In this document: one piece after another, positions 16,665-25,486 of the stretch
How the letters are laid out: each line of letters starts with the position of its first letter
How positions within the stretch are numbered: position 1 is the stretch's first letter
DNA from: Methylobacterium sp. Leaf104
GTDB lineage: Bacteria > Pseudomonadota > Alphaproteobacteria > Rhizobiales > Beijerinckiaceae
DNA length: 64,000 nucleotides
Assembly (NCBI RefSeq): GCF_001422885.1
Contig: NZ_LMMZ01000007.1
Location: 1-64,000 of the forward strand
Direction of reading: 5' to 3'
The notes under the pieces: generated by a model
What the model was told of the DNA's origin: nothing
The model's input: the letters and a program-made list of their open reading frames with translations, nothing else
Database searches by the model: none
Translations under genes and position numbers: made by a program

Positions 16665-17044
16665 AGAAAGCTCGCAAAAACCGTCCGCCGACCATCAGTT
16701 TCGATAACCGCGTGCGCGCCATCCCAGACAGCCCACGCTCCGCCCTATCATTACTCCCAGCAGCGGTGACCAAGAATAACGCCTTAGTCCTGACTGAAAG
16801 CCGCCTTGATCGCAAGATGCTTCTGTCCCGCTTGGCGAGAGTTCCGTAACTTTCCTGCGGCAAAATGCGTAGCTTTTTCGCGCAGCCGCGTGGGCGGCCC
16901 ACCCCGTGCCTGCCATTTGAGCAGTTTCCGCCGGGCGCGATCGAGTCGATTTGCTGGCCGACGTTAGCAAAGCGCAAAGCCCCGGGGAGGTAGGGTGCCG
17001 GCGGGGCACGCTCGCCCCGACTCGCCGGGCCCGACGCCGCATCG
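16665..17044. other. Intergenic region between divergent csp and receiver genes
   Basis: About 380 bp, more AT-rich than the flanks near 16740-16880. It should contain the cold-shock gene's promoter and leader and the receiver gene's promoter. Minus-strand open frames in it run through the leader and lack a ribosome site. No RNA fold could be confirmed by eye. Confidence 0.4.
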
Positions 17045-17515
17045 ATGATCGCCACTCCGAGCTTTCCGGACCTCTCGGCACTCGTGGTCGACGAGAGCCT
17101 CTATATCCGCCGCATCGTGCGCGACATGCTGATGCGCGTCGGCATCAAGCGGGTCCTGGAGGCGCCGGACGGGGCCGAGGCCCTCGGCGTCCTGGCCGAG
17201 AGCAAGCCGGACCTGACCATCATCGACTGGGACCTGGCCATCCTCTCCGGCGAGGAGTTCATCCGCCTCGCCCGGACCCCCACCACCTCGCCGTCGCCGA
17301 CCGTCCCGATCATCCTGATGCTGGCGCAGCCCCGCCGGAACGTGGTGGACCGGGCGATCTCGCTCGGCGTCAACGAGATCATCGCCAAGCCGTTCTCGCC
17401 CAAGACCCTCTGGTCGCGCCTCGACGAGGTGATCAACCGGCCCCGCCCGTTCTCGCAGGTCAAGAGCCTGCTCAGGCCGGTGCCGCGCATGGCCGCCGCC
17501 GGCAAGCTCGGCTGA
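17045..17515 (+). CDS. Single-domain response-regulator receiver protein
   Basis: A 156-aa CheY-like protein with no output domain. The phospho-acceptor Asp sits in IIDWDLAILSG (about residues 58-68) and the conserved Lys is in AKPFSPKTLW. Two landmarks differ from canonical receivers: the acidic pair near the N-terminus reads VVDES, with one acidic residue visible, and the strand-4 Thr/Ser position reads LMLAQP, so a conserved hydroxyl may be missing. The basic C-terminal tail (RPFSQVKSLLRPVPRMAAAGKLG) is an extra. No kinase gene is adjacent. Confidence 0.88.
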   Translation: MIATPSFPDLSALVVDESLYIRRIVRDMLMRVGIKRVLEAPDGAEALGVLAESKPDLTIIDWDLAILSGEEFIRLARTPTTSPSPTVPIILMLAQPRRNVVDRAISLGVNEIIAKPFSPKTLWSRLDEVINRPRPFSQVKSLLRPVPRMAAAGKLG

Positions 17516-17696
17516 CCCGCCGGCCGCTCCGTTCGGGCGGCCGAAATCATCCCCGATCCACGCGCCCTCGTGATCGAGGCTTTGCAGTTTGCCGGGGAGA
17601 CCTGTAGCGTCCCGGGGACGTGTTGGTCCGGCTCTCCGCCTGGGACCACGATCGGGGATTTCGGCTCGGCCGATGAGGGAAGAGAGCGCCGCGACC

Positions 17697-18773
17697 ATGC
17701 CGGCCCGCCCGAGCGGTGGGAAGACGCCGTCACCGGCCCCCGCCTCGCGCGCCGACGCGCCGGGAACCCCGGGGCGCGCCAGCCGGCGCAGCGCCTATGC
17801 CGCCCTCGACCTCGGGACCAACAATTGCCGCCTGCTGGTGGCGGAGCCGGCCGCTCACGGCTTCCGGGTCATCGACGCGTTCTCGCGCATCGTGCGCCTC
17901 GGCGAGGGCCTCGGCAGTTCCGACCGGCTCAGCGAGGCGGCGATCGAGCGGACCATCGAGGCTCTGCGGGTCTGTAAGGCCAAGATGCAGGCCCGCGGCG
18001 TCGTGCGGGCGAAGATCATCGCCACCGAGGCCTGCCGCCTCGCGGTGAACGGGGCCGAGTTCGTCGAGCGCGTCCGCGACGAGGTCGGGCTCGACCTCGA
18101 GATCGTCGACCGCCAGACCGAGGCCTACCTCGCGGTGACGGGCTGCGCCGCCCTGGCCGACCCCTATTCCGAATCGGTGGTGATCTTCGACATCGGCGGC
18201 GGTTCCACCGAGATCGCCTGGCTCGACGGGGCGGCGACCAACCCGTCCGCCGACCCGACCCTGCGCATCCGGGCCTGGGATTCCCTGCCGGTGGGCGTCG
18301 TCACCCTGGCCGAGCGGCACGGCGGCTCCGACGTCACGCGCCTGACCTTCGAGGGCATGGTCGAGGAGGTGGCCGACCTGCTGGCGCGCTTCGCGATCCG
18401 GGCCGCGCCCGCCGCCAATGCCCGGCACTTCCACCTGCTCGGCACCTCCGGTACGGTGACGACGCTGGCGGCGATGCACCTGCGTCTCGCCCGCTACGAG
18501 CGCCGGCGGGTCGACGGTCTGTGGATGAGCGACGCCGATGTCGGCGAGGCCATCGACGACCTCCTCGACACCCGGCTCGAGCAGCGCGCGGACAATCCGT
18601 GCATCGGGCGCGACCGGGCGGACCTCGTGCTCGCGGGCTGCGCCATCCTGGAGGCGATCCGCCGGGCGTTTCCCTCCGACCGCCTGCGCATCGCCGATCG
18701 CGGCCTGCGCGAGGGTCTCCTGATGAACATGATGCGTGAGGACGGCGTCTGGCGCCGTGGGAGCTACCGGTGA
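17697..18773 (+). CDS. Exopolyphosphatase/guanosine pentaphosphatase (Ppx/GppA family)
   Basis: A 358-aa enzyme of the ASKHA fold that hydrolyses polyphosphate or pppGpp. The two phosphate-loop motifs are [18 protein letters not shown] (about residues 37-54) and [16 protein letters not shown] (about 163-178). It is the short form (about 360 aa) without the HD-like C-terminal domain of E. coli Ppx (513 aa). The start is uncertain: ATG 17697 has GAAGAGAG upstream, and ATG 17673 would add eight residues. Its stop overlaps the rlmE start by four bases. The pairing with RlmE is common in alphaproteobacteria. Confidence 0.92.
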   Translation: MPARPSGGKTPSPAPASRADAPGTPGRASRRSAYAALDLGTNNCRLLVAEPAAHGFRVIDAFSRIVRLGEGLGSSDRLSEAAIERTIEALRVCKAKMQARGVVRAKIIATEACRLAVNGAEFVERVRDEVGLDLEIVDRQTEAYLAVTGCAALADPYSESVVIFDIGGGSTEIAWLDGAATNPSADPTLRIRAWDSLPVGVVTLAERHGGSDVTRLTFEGMVEEVADLLARFAIRAAPAANARHFHLLGTSGTVTTLAAMHLRLARYERRRVDGLWMSDADVGEAIDDLLDTRLEQRADNPCIGRDRADLVLAGCAILEAIRRAFPSDRLRIADRGLREGLLMNMMREDGVWRRGSYR

Positions 18774-19486
18774 GTGACAGGCGTGGTGCCGGCGCGGGTC
18801 TGCGCGGCGAACTCAAGCAGCGGGTCAAGACGGGGCGGGGCCGCACCGCTTCCCAGAAGCGCTGGCTCGAGCGCCAGCTCAACGATCCCTACGTGGCCCG
18901 GGCCAAGCGCGAGGGCTACCGCTCGCGCGCGGCCTTCAAGCTCATCGAGATCGACGAGCGCTTCAAGCTCCTGAAGCCCGGCCAGCGCATCGTCGACCTC
19001 GGGGCGGCCCCCGGCGGCTGGTCGCAGGTGGCGGCCAAGATCGTCGGCGCCAGCGGCAAGATCGTCGGCATCGACCTTCTCGAGATCGAGCCCATGGTCG
19101 GCGTCGACTTCATCACCCTCGACTTCCTCGCCCCGGAAGCCCCGAAGCTGCTCACCGACCTCCTCGGCGGGCCGGCCGACCTCGTCCTGTCCGACATGGC
19201 CGCCAACACCACCGGACACAAGCAGACCGACCACCTGCGCATCATCGGCCTCGCCGAGACGGCGGCGGAATTCGCCCGCGAGATCCTGGCGCCGGGCGGC
19301 TCCTACCTCGCCAAGGTGTTCCAGGGCGGAACCGAGGGGACCCTGCTGGCCGACCTGAAGCGCGACTTCGCCAGCGTGCGCCACGTGAAGCCGAACGCCA
19401 GCCGGGCCGATTCGAGCGAACTCTACGTCCTGGCTTCGGGCTATCGCGGCCCGGCCGGGGCCGCCGTCGATCCTCGGGACGGCTGA
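18770..19486 (+). CDS. rlmE: 23S rRNA (uridine-2'-O-) methyltransferase RlmE/FtsJ
   Basis: The 238-aa enzyme methylates the ribose of U2552 in the 23S A-loop. SAM-binding motif I reads [15 protein letters not shown] (about residues 71-85). The family tetrad is visible: the early Lys in YRSRAAFKL, Asp in LVLSDMAAN, Lys in YLAKVFQGG and Glu in [12 protein letters not shown]. An N-terminal extension of about 30 residues, rich in Arg and Gly, precedes the core, as in other alphaproteobacteria. The GTG start at 18770 overlaps the ppx stop, so the two are coupled. Confidence 0.95.
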   Translation: MSDRRGAGAGLRGELKQRVKTGRGRTASQKRWLERQLNDPYVARAKREGYRSRAAFKLIEIDERFKLLKPGQRIVDLGAAPGGWSQVAAKIVGASGKIVGIDLLEIEPMVGVDFITLDFLAPEAPKLLTDLLGGPADLVLSDMAANTTGHKQTDHLRIIGLAETAAEFAREILAPGGSYLAKVFQGGTEGTLLADLKRDFASVRHVKPNASRADSSELYVLASGYRGPAGAAVDPRDG

Positions 19487-19752
19487 ACCGGGCCATCCTG
19501 GGGCGCGTGAAGCGTGACCATAATGCGCTGGGTGCAATGCAGCATGCAGTCCCGTGCAGACCTCTCCACTGTGAGGATCTGTCTACGCCGGCCTCCCGTC
19601 ATCTTATTCTCATTATAAAAGTCGGGCCGGAATTATATCGGGTGGTTCGCGTCCGAAACTGTAGAACTATAGATCCGCGCTGCGATCTTGCGCAGTGCAA
19701 CATTTCTGGTGCAGGACGGCGGCTTCGCGAGATTGCTGTGTGAGCCCGTTCC
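19487..19752. other. Promoter region of the FMN dehydrogenase gene
   Basis: About 265 bp with AT-rich islands unlike the flanks: ctcattataaaag near 19610 and gaactatagatcc near 19665, both containing -10-like TATAAA/TATAGA hexamers. No gene is seen. Confidence 0.45.
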
Positions 19753-21048
19753 ATGTCCGAGACTTTTCAACCTCAGCCCGGTCCTGAGACTGAAAAAATG
19801 TTCCATCGCCGCAAGTTCCTGGAATTCCTGTCGGCCAGCCCCGTGGTGGCGCCGTCGATGGTGAGCGCGCTCGCCGGCCTGTCGGCCCTCGGCACCGATT
19901 CGGCCATGGCCCAGAGCTACGACGTCCTGCGCCAATCCCCCGGCAATGTCGGCGAGATCATCGATTCCCCGAGCCAGGCGCTGAACGTCTTCGACTTCGA
20001 GCCGGCCGCGAAGAAGGCCCTGCCCCCGGCCCATTACGGCTACCTCGCCAGCGGCGTCGACGGCGACGAGACCCTCAAGGCCAACCGCGACGGCTTCGAG
20101 AAGATCCGCATCCGTGCCCGCCGCCTCATCGACGTGCGCAAGATCGACACCACGGTGAAGATCTTCGGGGAGACCTGGGCGAGCCCGATCGTCCTGGCCC
20201 CGGTGAGCAGCCAGGGAGCCTTCCACCCCGAGGCCGAGTCGGCCGTGGCGCGCGGCGCCAAGGTCAAGGGTCACCAGATGATCCTGTCCACGGTGGGCAG
20301 CACCTCGATCGAGGACGTCATCAAGGAGCGCGGCGCCCCGGTCTGGTACATGCTGTACCCCACCGACGACTGGGCCGTGACCGAAGCGCTGGTGAAGCGG
20401 GCCGAGAAAGCCGGCGCCCCCGCGATCGTGCTCACCGTCGACCGCCAGGGCGGCCGCAACACCGAGACGCTGTTCCGCGAGCGGCGGATGGACACCCGCA
20501 ACTGCTCGGATTGCCATACGCCCGGCTTTAAGAACGAGGTTAGCCGCAAGCCGATGTTCGACGACATCGACGTGTCGAAGGTGACGAACCTCTACGGCAC
20601 CGGCATGACCTGGGACTACGTGAAGCGCCTGCGCGGCATCGTGAAGGGCAAGCTCGTCCTCAAGGGCATCGTCACCCACGAGGACGCCAAGAAGGCCCTC
20701 GATTACGGCGTCGACGCCCTGATCGTGTCGAATCACGGCGGCCGCGCCGAGGAGAGCCTCGAGGCGACGATCGACGCGCTGCCGGAGGTGGTCCAGGCGG
20801 TCAACGGCAAGGTGCCCGTCCTCATCGACGGCGGCTTCCGACGCGGCACCGACGTGATCAAGGCCCTGGCGCTGGGCGCCAACGCGGTCTGCATCGGGCG
20901 TCCCTACGTCTGGGGTCTGGCCGCCTTCGGCGAGCCCGGCGTCACGGCGGTCCTGGCGATCATGCAGCGCGAGTTCGAGACGATCATGCGCCAGGTCGGC
21001 GCCACGAAGCTCTCCGAGATCACCCCGGCCAGCGTCAGCCGCGCCTGA
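19753..21048 (+). CDS. Tat-exported FMN-dependent alpha-hydroxy acid dehydrogenase (lactate dehydrogenase/oxidase-like)
   Basis: A 431-aa member of the glycolate oxidase/flavocytochrome b2 family. These enzymes oxidise 2-hydroxyacids (lactate, glycolate, mandelate) with FMN. Family features: VLAPVSSQGAFHPEAE, LTVDRQGGRN, the FMN-contacting Lys in LVLKGI, the catalytic His and substrate Arg in IVSNHGGR, and VLIDGGFRRGTDV. Residues about 18-53 form a twin-arginine signal (HRRKFLEFLS then a hydrophobic stretch ending AMAQS), placing it in the periplasm. It contains NCSDCHTPG around residue 252, a CxxCH haem-c-like motif unusual for the family. The start is ATG 19753. Confidence 0.85.
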   Translation: MSETFQPQPGPETEKMFHRRKFLEFLSASPVVAPSMVSALAGLSALGTDSAMAQSYDVLRQSPGNVGEIIDSPSQALNVFDFEPAAKKALPPAHYGYLASGVDGDETLKANRDGFEKIRIRARRLIDVRKIDTTVKIFGETWASPIVLAPVSSQGAFHPEAESAVARGAKVKGHQMILSTVGSTSIEDVIKERGAPVWYMLYPTDDWAVTEALVKRAEKAGAPAIVLTVDRQGGRNTETLFRERRMDTRNCSDCHTPGFKNEVSRKPMFDDIDVSKVTNLYGTGMTWDYVKRLRGIVKGKLVLKGIVTHEDAKKALDYGVDALIVSNHGGRAEESLEATIDALPEVVQAVNGKVPVLIDGGFRRGTDVIKALALGANAVCIGRPYVWGLAAFGEPGVTAVLAIMQREFETIMRQVGATKLSEITPASVSRA

Positions 21049-21482
21049 TCCCGAGGGCCGCGCGGCAGATTTCACCGCGCCGCCAGGACATCGCTCCCCG
21101 GGCCGGACCGCCCGGGGAGCGATGGGCGTTTCGGCCCCCTCCGAAGCGGACCGAGCGCGTCGGTCCTCGGTCTTGCACGGAGCTCTCCCTTCACCCGGCC
21201 TGAACTGGACCGGGGTCGATCCTCGACTTCCGGGTCCGACCGGGTTCGGCGCGACAACTCCGCTCCGACCGATGATCGGGCGCAGGACCCGTCTCGATTT
21301 CTGCCCAAACGGACGATCACCGGCATCGGGGTCGCGCGTGATTACGCTTTCATTAGCCCTGATCCGCACGAAGGTTCGAGGGTCTCGGTGAAATCAAGAC
21401 ATCGTCCACGCTCCACCATCTATAGCGACCGGAGCTGGTCCGGGCACTTGGCCCCGGACGCACAGGCGATGTGGAGTTGCCC
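21049..21482. other. Intergenic region after the FMN dehydrogenase gene
   Basis: About 430 bp without a convincing gene. It contains a perfect 12-bp inverted repeat (annotated separately). The 3' part, from about 21330, is more AT-rich and probably holds the promoter of the secreted-protein pair. Confidence 0.4.
21091..21122 (+). terminator. Long GC-rich hairpin after the FMN dehydrogenase gene
   Basis: Perfect 12-bp arms (21091-21102 and 21111-21122) flank an 8-base loop, 43 bp after the stop. There is no T-run. It is a likely terminator in this GC-rich background. Confidence 0.65.
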
Positions 21483-22667
21483 ATGGTCTCCCGGTTTCTG
21501 GTGTCCCTGCTCGCGACCGGGATCGGGTTCGCCGCGACCGCGGCGGCGGCCAAGGACGTTCCCTTCGCGAAGGTGAAGGACTGGGAGATCAGCCGCAGCG
21601 GGGAGGGCGACAAGGCCAAGTGCCTCATGGCCCGCGGCTACCAGGATCCGGACGACGAGAATGCCAGCTCGGTGGTCGTCGCCACCTCTCCGGGCTTCCT
21701 GATCCTCTCCCTGGGCTACCAGGGCTGGTCGCACGACAAGGGGGACCGCACCGTGGTTCTCCTGGCCGGCGGCAAGGTCGTCCTTCCGCGCTCGAAGTGG
21801 AAGGCGGACGAGACCCAGCTCACCGGCGAGTTCCCGGACACGCTCCTGCCGCATCTCCTGGGCGCCGACGCCCTCGTGCTGCGCTTCAAGGACGGCGACG
21901 CCGACTTCAAGATCCCGGCCTTCGCCGAAGCCTTCGAGGCCCTGAAGCGCTGCAACGGGGACACGGCGCCCGTCGCGACGGAGATCCCGTCGGAAGGCCG
22001 CATCGCCAACTACGCGAGCGGGCTCTACTTCCAGAAGGCGCTGACGGATTGCGAAGTGGCGAGCACGGGCAAGCAGCGCGCCGACCTCGACGCCAAGCTG
22101 GCGGGCATGCGCCCGGAGATGAGCCCGATCCAGGCCCTGATCGACATCGAACTCGCCAAGCGGTTCAGCGACCCGAAGGAGCCCTTCTGCCCGAAGCCGG
22201 CCGACGCGGCGGCTTTCGGGACCGCCCTCGACCAGTACCTCGTCCTGCCGCCGGAGGCCTTCGCGGCCGAGACGGCGCGGCGCCAGGAGAAGAAGAACGC
22301 GGCCGCGCGGCCCTCGGAGACCCGGATCAAGGTCTACGGCATGGGCCTGATCTTCCAGAAGCTTCTCGGGAGCTGCGAGATCCCGACCACCGCCCGGCAG
22401 CGGGCCGCCTTCGATGCCAAGCTCGCGGCCCTGGCGCCCGAGATGACGACGGTCCTGGACGAGGTTCAGGGCAAGCTGCAGCCGACCCTGACGAAGCCGG
22501 TTGCCGAACTCTGCGGCGCATTCCGCGACCTGTCGGAGGATCCGCAGCCCATCGTGGCGTTCTCGACCCAGACGCCCGAGGACTTCGCCGGGTTCATGGA
22601 TGCCCGCGAGGCCGCCAAGTCCGCGGCCAAGGCGGCGGACACGCCGGTGCCCGGCGCCAAGCTCTGA
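21483..22667 (+). CDS. Secreted protein with internal duplication (paralogue of the next gene)
   Basis: A 394-aa protein with a signal peptide (VSRFLVSLLATGIGFAATAAAA). The first 160 residues match the whole mature part of the following gene (W-x-x-x-R-x-G, then a SKW segment, then AFEALKRCNG against AFAAMKRCNA). The rest contains two copies of a roughly 37-residue block starting YASGLYFQKALTDCEV (about residue 177) and YGMGLIFQKLLGSCEI (about residue 283). Each block has one Cys and an RQRA-x-x-DAKLA helix. No named family is recognised and the function is unknown. ATG 21483 is preferred over a GTG four codons upstream. It is 37 bp from its paralogue. Confidence 0.72.
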   Translation: MVSRFLVSLLATGIGFAATAAAAKDVPFAKVKDWEISRSGEGDKAKCLMARGYQDPDDENASSVVVATSPGFLILSLGYQGWSHDKGDRTVVLLAGGKVVLPRSKWKADETQLTGEFPDTLLPHLLGADALVLRFKDGDADFKIPAFAEAFEALKRCNGDTAPVATEIPSEGRIANYASGLYFQKALTDCEVASTGKQRADLDAKLAGMRPEMSPIQALIDIELAKRFSDPKEPFCPKPADAAAFGTALDQYLVLPPEAFAAETARRQEKKNAAARPSETRIKVYGMGLIFQKLLGSCEIPTTARQRAAFDAKLAALAPEMTTVLDEVQGKLQPTLTKPVAELCGAFRDLSEDPQPIVAFSTQTPEDFAGFMDAREAAKSAAKAADTPVPGAKL

Positions 22668-22704
22668 ACCGCGACCGTCCCCGCCCCAACCGGAGAACCC
22701 CGTC

Positions 22705-23244
22705 ATGAAGCGCCCGTCGCCGGCCCGGATCTGCCTGTTCGGCCTCCTCGCCAGTTTCGTTTCCCCCGCGGTCGCGGCAGCCCAGGAGAGTCGTCTCCCG
22801 GAGCGTCCCCTGTTCGAGAGCCTGAACGGCTGGCAGGTCGAGCGGGCCGGCAGCATCACCGGCACCAATGCCTGCGTGATCGTGCGGTCCTACGTCGACG
22901 AGGACGATGACGACGCCGACAATTCCGTCACCTTCGCGCTGGAGAACAAGGCGCTCGTCGTGGTGCTGACCTACAGCAAGTGGCAGCACGACAAGGACGA
23001 GAAGATCGTGGCCGCCACCGAGCTCGGCGGCAAGACCGTGAACGCCAAGGCGACCTGGACCGGCAACGGCACACGGCTCGTCGGAACCCTGCCGGCCAAC
23101 CTCGTCGAGAAGGCCGCGGAATCCGAGGAGATTCTGCTCAAGGGCAAGGGCTGGAAGGCGGGCTTCGACCTCAGCGGAGCCTCCGAGGCCTTCGCGGCGA
23201 TGAAGCGCTGCAATGCCGGCGAGGCGCCGAAGCCGCGCGCCTGA
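22705..23244 (+). CDS. Secreted protein, paralogue of the upstream gene
   Basis: A 179-aa protein with a signal peptide ending near VAAAQ. The mature domain aligns with the N-terminal domain of the upstream protein: a Trp near the start (GWQVERAG), an acidic DEDDDDAD loop, KWQHDKDEKIVAATELGGK, and a closing AFAAMKRCNAG. CGGAGAA precedes the ATG at 22705. The two genes form an operon made by duplication of one secreted domain. No family name is recognised. Confidence 0.72.
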   Translation: MKRPSPARICLFGLLASFVSPAVAAAQESRLPERPLFESLNGWQVERAGSITGTNACVIVRSYVDEDDDDADNSVTFALENKALVVVLTYSKWQHDKDEKIVAATELGGKTVNAKATWTGNGTRLVGTLPANLVEKAAESEEILLKGKGWKAGFDLSGASEAFAAMKRCNAGEAPKPRA

Positions 23245-23248
23245 CGCC

Positions 23249-23671
23249 TCAGATCCGGCAGGCGCCCGCGAGGGCCGTGTTCTCGGCCTCGGTGAAGATT
23301 CGGGACCGGATCAGGAAGCGTTTGTCGCGGCCGTTCTCGAGGGAGAACATGCCGCCGCGGCCGCGCACCACGTCGAGGATGAGGTGGGTGTGCTTCCAGA
23401 CCTCGAATTGCGGCCGGCTGATCCAGAAATCCGCCCCCGCCACGGTGCCGAGATGGACGTCGCTGTCGCCGGTCAGGAAGTCGCCGACCGGATAGCACAT
23501 CGGCGACGAGCCGTCGCAGCAGCCGCCGGACTGGTGGAACATGACCGGACCGTGATCGGCCCGCAATTCCTCGATGAGGTCGATGGCGGCCGGGGTCGCG
23601 GTGACGCGCAGGGGCGTCCCGTCGGCGCCGGCCTGATCGGCGGTGGTCGGGTCGAGGGCGGTCTCGCTCAT
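23249..23671 (-). CDS. DUF779 family protein, aldehyde dehydrogenase partner
   Basis: A 140-aa cytoplasmic protein of the DUF779 family. It shows the family core GPVMFHQSGGCCDGSSPMC (about residues 40-58), a Cys-rich site that may bind metal, then LGTVAGADFWISRPQFEVWKHTHLILDVV and the terminal RFLIRSRIFT. Genes of this family sit beside exaC/aldA-type aldehyde dehydrogenases in many proteobacteria, as here. The biochemical role is unproven. The ATG at 23671 is chosen because the frame before it reads through a terminator. It is downstream of the aldehyde dehydrogenase on the same strand. Confidence 0.87.
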   Translation of the reverse strand: MSETALDPTTADQAGADGTPLRVTATPAAIDLIEELRADHGPVMFHQSGGCCDGSSPMCYPVGDFLTGDSDVHLGTVAGADFWISRPQFEVWKHTHLILDVVRGRGGMFSLENGRDKRFLIRSRIFTEAENTALAGACRI

Positions 23672-23720
23672 GGGGCGGTCTCCGGGAAGGGCCTTTCGGG
23701 AGAGATAGGGCGGGAGACTA

Positions 23721-23749
23721 AAAAGCCCCGGCCGTCGTCCGGCCGGGGC
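23721..23749 (-). terminator. Rho-independent terminator between aldehyde dehydrogenase and DUF779 genes
   Basis: Read on the minus strand, a perfect 10-bp GC stem (23749-23740 with 23734-23725) with a 5-base loop is followed by TTTT (23724-23721). It ends aldehyde dehydrogenase transcripts about 50 bases before the DUF779 start, so DUF779 is read either by leak-through or from its own promoter. Confidence 0.85.
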
Positions 23750-23784
23750 AAGTCTCACGCGGGTCTGCGCGTCTCGAACGGGTC

Positions 23785-25305
23785 CTAGAAGAAGCCGAGC
23801 TTCTTGGCCGAGTAGCTGACCAGCATGTTCTTCGTCTGCTGGTAGTGATCTAGCATCATCTTGTGGTTCTCACGGCCGATGCCGGACTGCTTGTAGCCGC
23901 CGAAGGCCGCGTGGGCCGGGTAGGCATGGTAGCAGTTCGTCCAGACGCGGCCGGCCTGGATGGCGCGGCCGAAGCGGTAGGCACGAGTCCCGTCGCGGGT
24001 CCAGATACCGGCGCCGAGGCCGTAGAGGGTGTCGTTGGCGATGCTGAGCGCGTCGGCGTCGTCCTTGAAGGTCGTGACCGAGAGGACGGGGCCGAAGATC
24101 TCCTCCTGGAAGATGCGCATCTTGTTGTGGCCGCGGAACACGGTCGGCTTCATGTAGTAGCCTTCCGCGAACTCGCCGTCCTTCAGGTTGCGCTCGCCGC
24201 CGGTGAGGCACTGGGCGCCTTCCTGCTTGCCGATGTCGACGTAGCTGAGGATCTTCTCCAGCTGCTCCGAGGAGGCCTGGGCGCCGATCATCGTGGCGGG
24301 ATCGAGGGGCGACCCCTGCGTGATCGCCTCGACGCGCTTGATCGCCCGCTCCATGAAGCGGTCGTAGATCGACTCGTGCACCAGGGCGCGGCTCGGACAG
24401 GTACAGACCTCGCCCTGGTTCAGGGCGAACATCGTGAAGCCCTCGAGCGCCTTGTCGAAGAAGTCGTCATCCTCGTTGGCGACGTCCGAAAAGAAGATGT
24501 TCGGCGACTTGCCGCCGAGCTCCAGCGTCACCGGGATCAGGTTCTGCGAGGCGTACTGCATGATCAGCCGGCCCGTCGTCGTCTCGCCCGTGAAGGCGAT
24601 CTTGGCGATGCGGGGCGAGGAGGCCAGCGGCTTGCCGCATTCGAGGCCGAAGCCGTTGACGATGTTGAGCACGCCCGCCGGCAGCAGGTCGGCGATGAGC
24701 TCGGCCACCACGAGGATCGAGGCCGGGGTCTGCTCGGCGGGCTTCAACACGATGCAGTTGCCGGCCGCGAGCGCCGGGGCGAGCTTCCACACCGCCATCA
24801 GGATGGGGAAGTTCCACGGGATGATCTGGCCGACGACGCCCAGCGGCTCGTGGAAGTGGTAGGCGACGGTGTCGTGGTCGATCTCGGAGATCGAGCCCTC
24901 CTGCGCACGCACGCAGCCGGCGAAGTAGCGGAAATGGTCGATGGCGAGGGGGATGTCGGCGTGGGTCGTCTCGCGGATCGGCTTGCCGTTGTCCCAGGTC
25001 TCGGCGAGCGCGATCAGGTCGAGGTTCTCCTCCATCCGGTCGGCGATTCTGTTCAGGATGCGGGCGCGCTCGCCCGGCGCGGTGCGGCCCCACGCCTCCT
25101 TCGCGGCATGGGCGGCGTCGAGCGCCTTGTCGACGTCGGCGGCGTCCGAGCGGGCGACCTCGCAGATCACCCGGCCGGTGATCGGGGAGGTGTTCTCGAA
25201 GTAGCGGCCCGCCACGGGCGCGACCCACTGGCCGCCGATGAAGTTGTCGTAGCGCGCCGAGAAGGGTGCCTTCGTCCCCTGGTTGAGAAATTCCGGCTTG
25301 TTCAT
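23785..25305 (-). CDS. NAD-dependent aldehyde dehydrogenase (acetaldehyde dehydrogenase AcoD/ExaC type)
   Basis: The 506-aa enzyme oxidises short aldehydes such as acetaldehyde, glycolaldehyde or propanal to acids with NAD. The catalytic Cys lies in [14 protein letters not shown] (about residues 295-308), the general-base Glu in [14 protein letters not shown], and the NAD-site motif in [18 protein letters not shown]. Length is exactly that of the ExaC/AcoD group. AGGAGGA precedes the ATG (25305). It pairs with the DUF779 gene downstream. In methylotrophs such enzymes act in ethanol or aldehyde oxidation after PQQ alcohol dehydrogenases, though none is in this window. Confidence 0.94.
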   Translation of the reverse strand: MNKPEFLNQGTKAPFSARYDNFIGGQWVAPVAGRYFENTSPITGRVICEVARSDAADVDKALDAAHAAKEAWGRTAPGERARILNRIADRMEENLDLIALAETWDNGKPIRETTHADIPLAIDHFRYFAGCVRAQEGSISEIDHDTVAYHFHEPLGVVGQIIPWNFPILMAVWKLAPALAAGNCIVLKPAEQTPASILVVAELIADLLPAGVLNIVNGFGLECGKPLASSPRIAKIAFTGETTTGRLIMQYASQNLIPVTLELGGKSPNIFFSDVANEDDDFFDKALEGFTMFALNQGEVCTCPSRALVHESIYDRFMERAIKRVEAITQGSPLDPATMIGAQASSEQLEKILSYVDIGKQEGAQCLTGGERNLKDGEFAEGYYMKPTVFRGHNKMRIFQEEIFGPVLSVTTFKDDADALSIANDTLYGLGAGIWTRDGTRAYRFGRAIQAGRVWTNCYHAYPAHAAFGGYKQSGIGRENHKMMLDHYQQTKNMLVSYSAKKLGFF

Positions 25306-25486
25306 CGCGTATCCTCCTGATTGTTCTTATGGGCAGCAGTCAAAGCCAGGCGCAGGGTCAAATCAAGGTGGACTTTTGGCCAACGGACGGGCGCGGCCCG
25401 AATGTTCGGCGCGCCGGATGGCGTCCTGGCGCGGGGCGGGATGGTAGACCCGTTCGGCCGGGTTGGCGACCCGGACGGGCCGGGGC

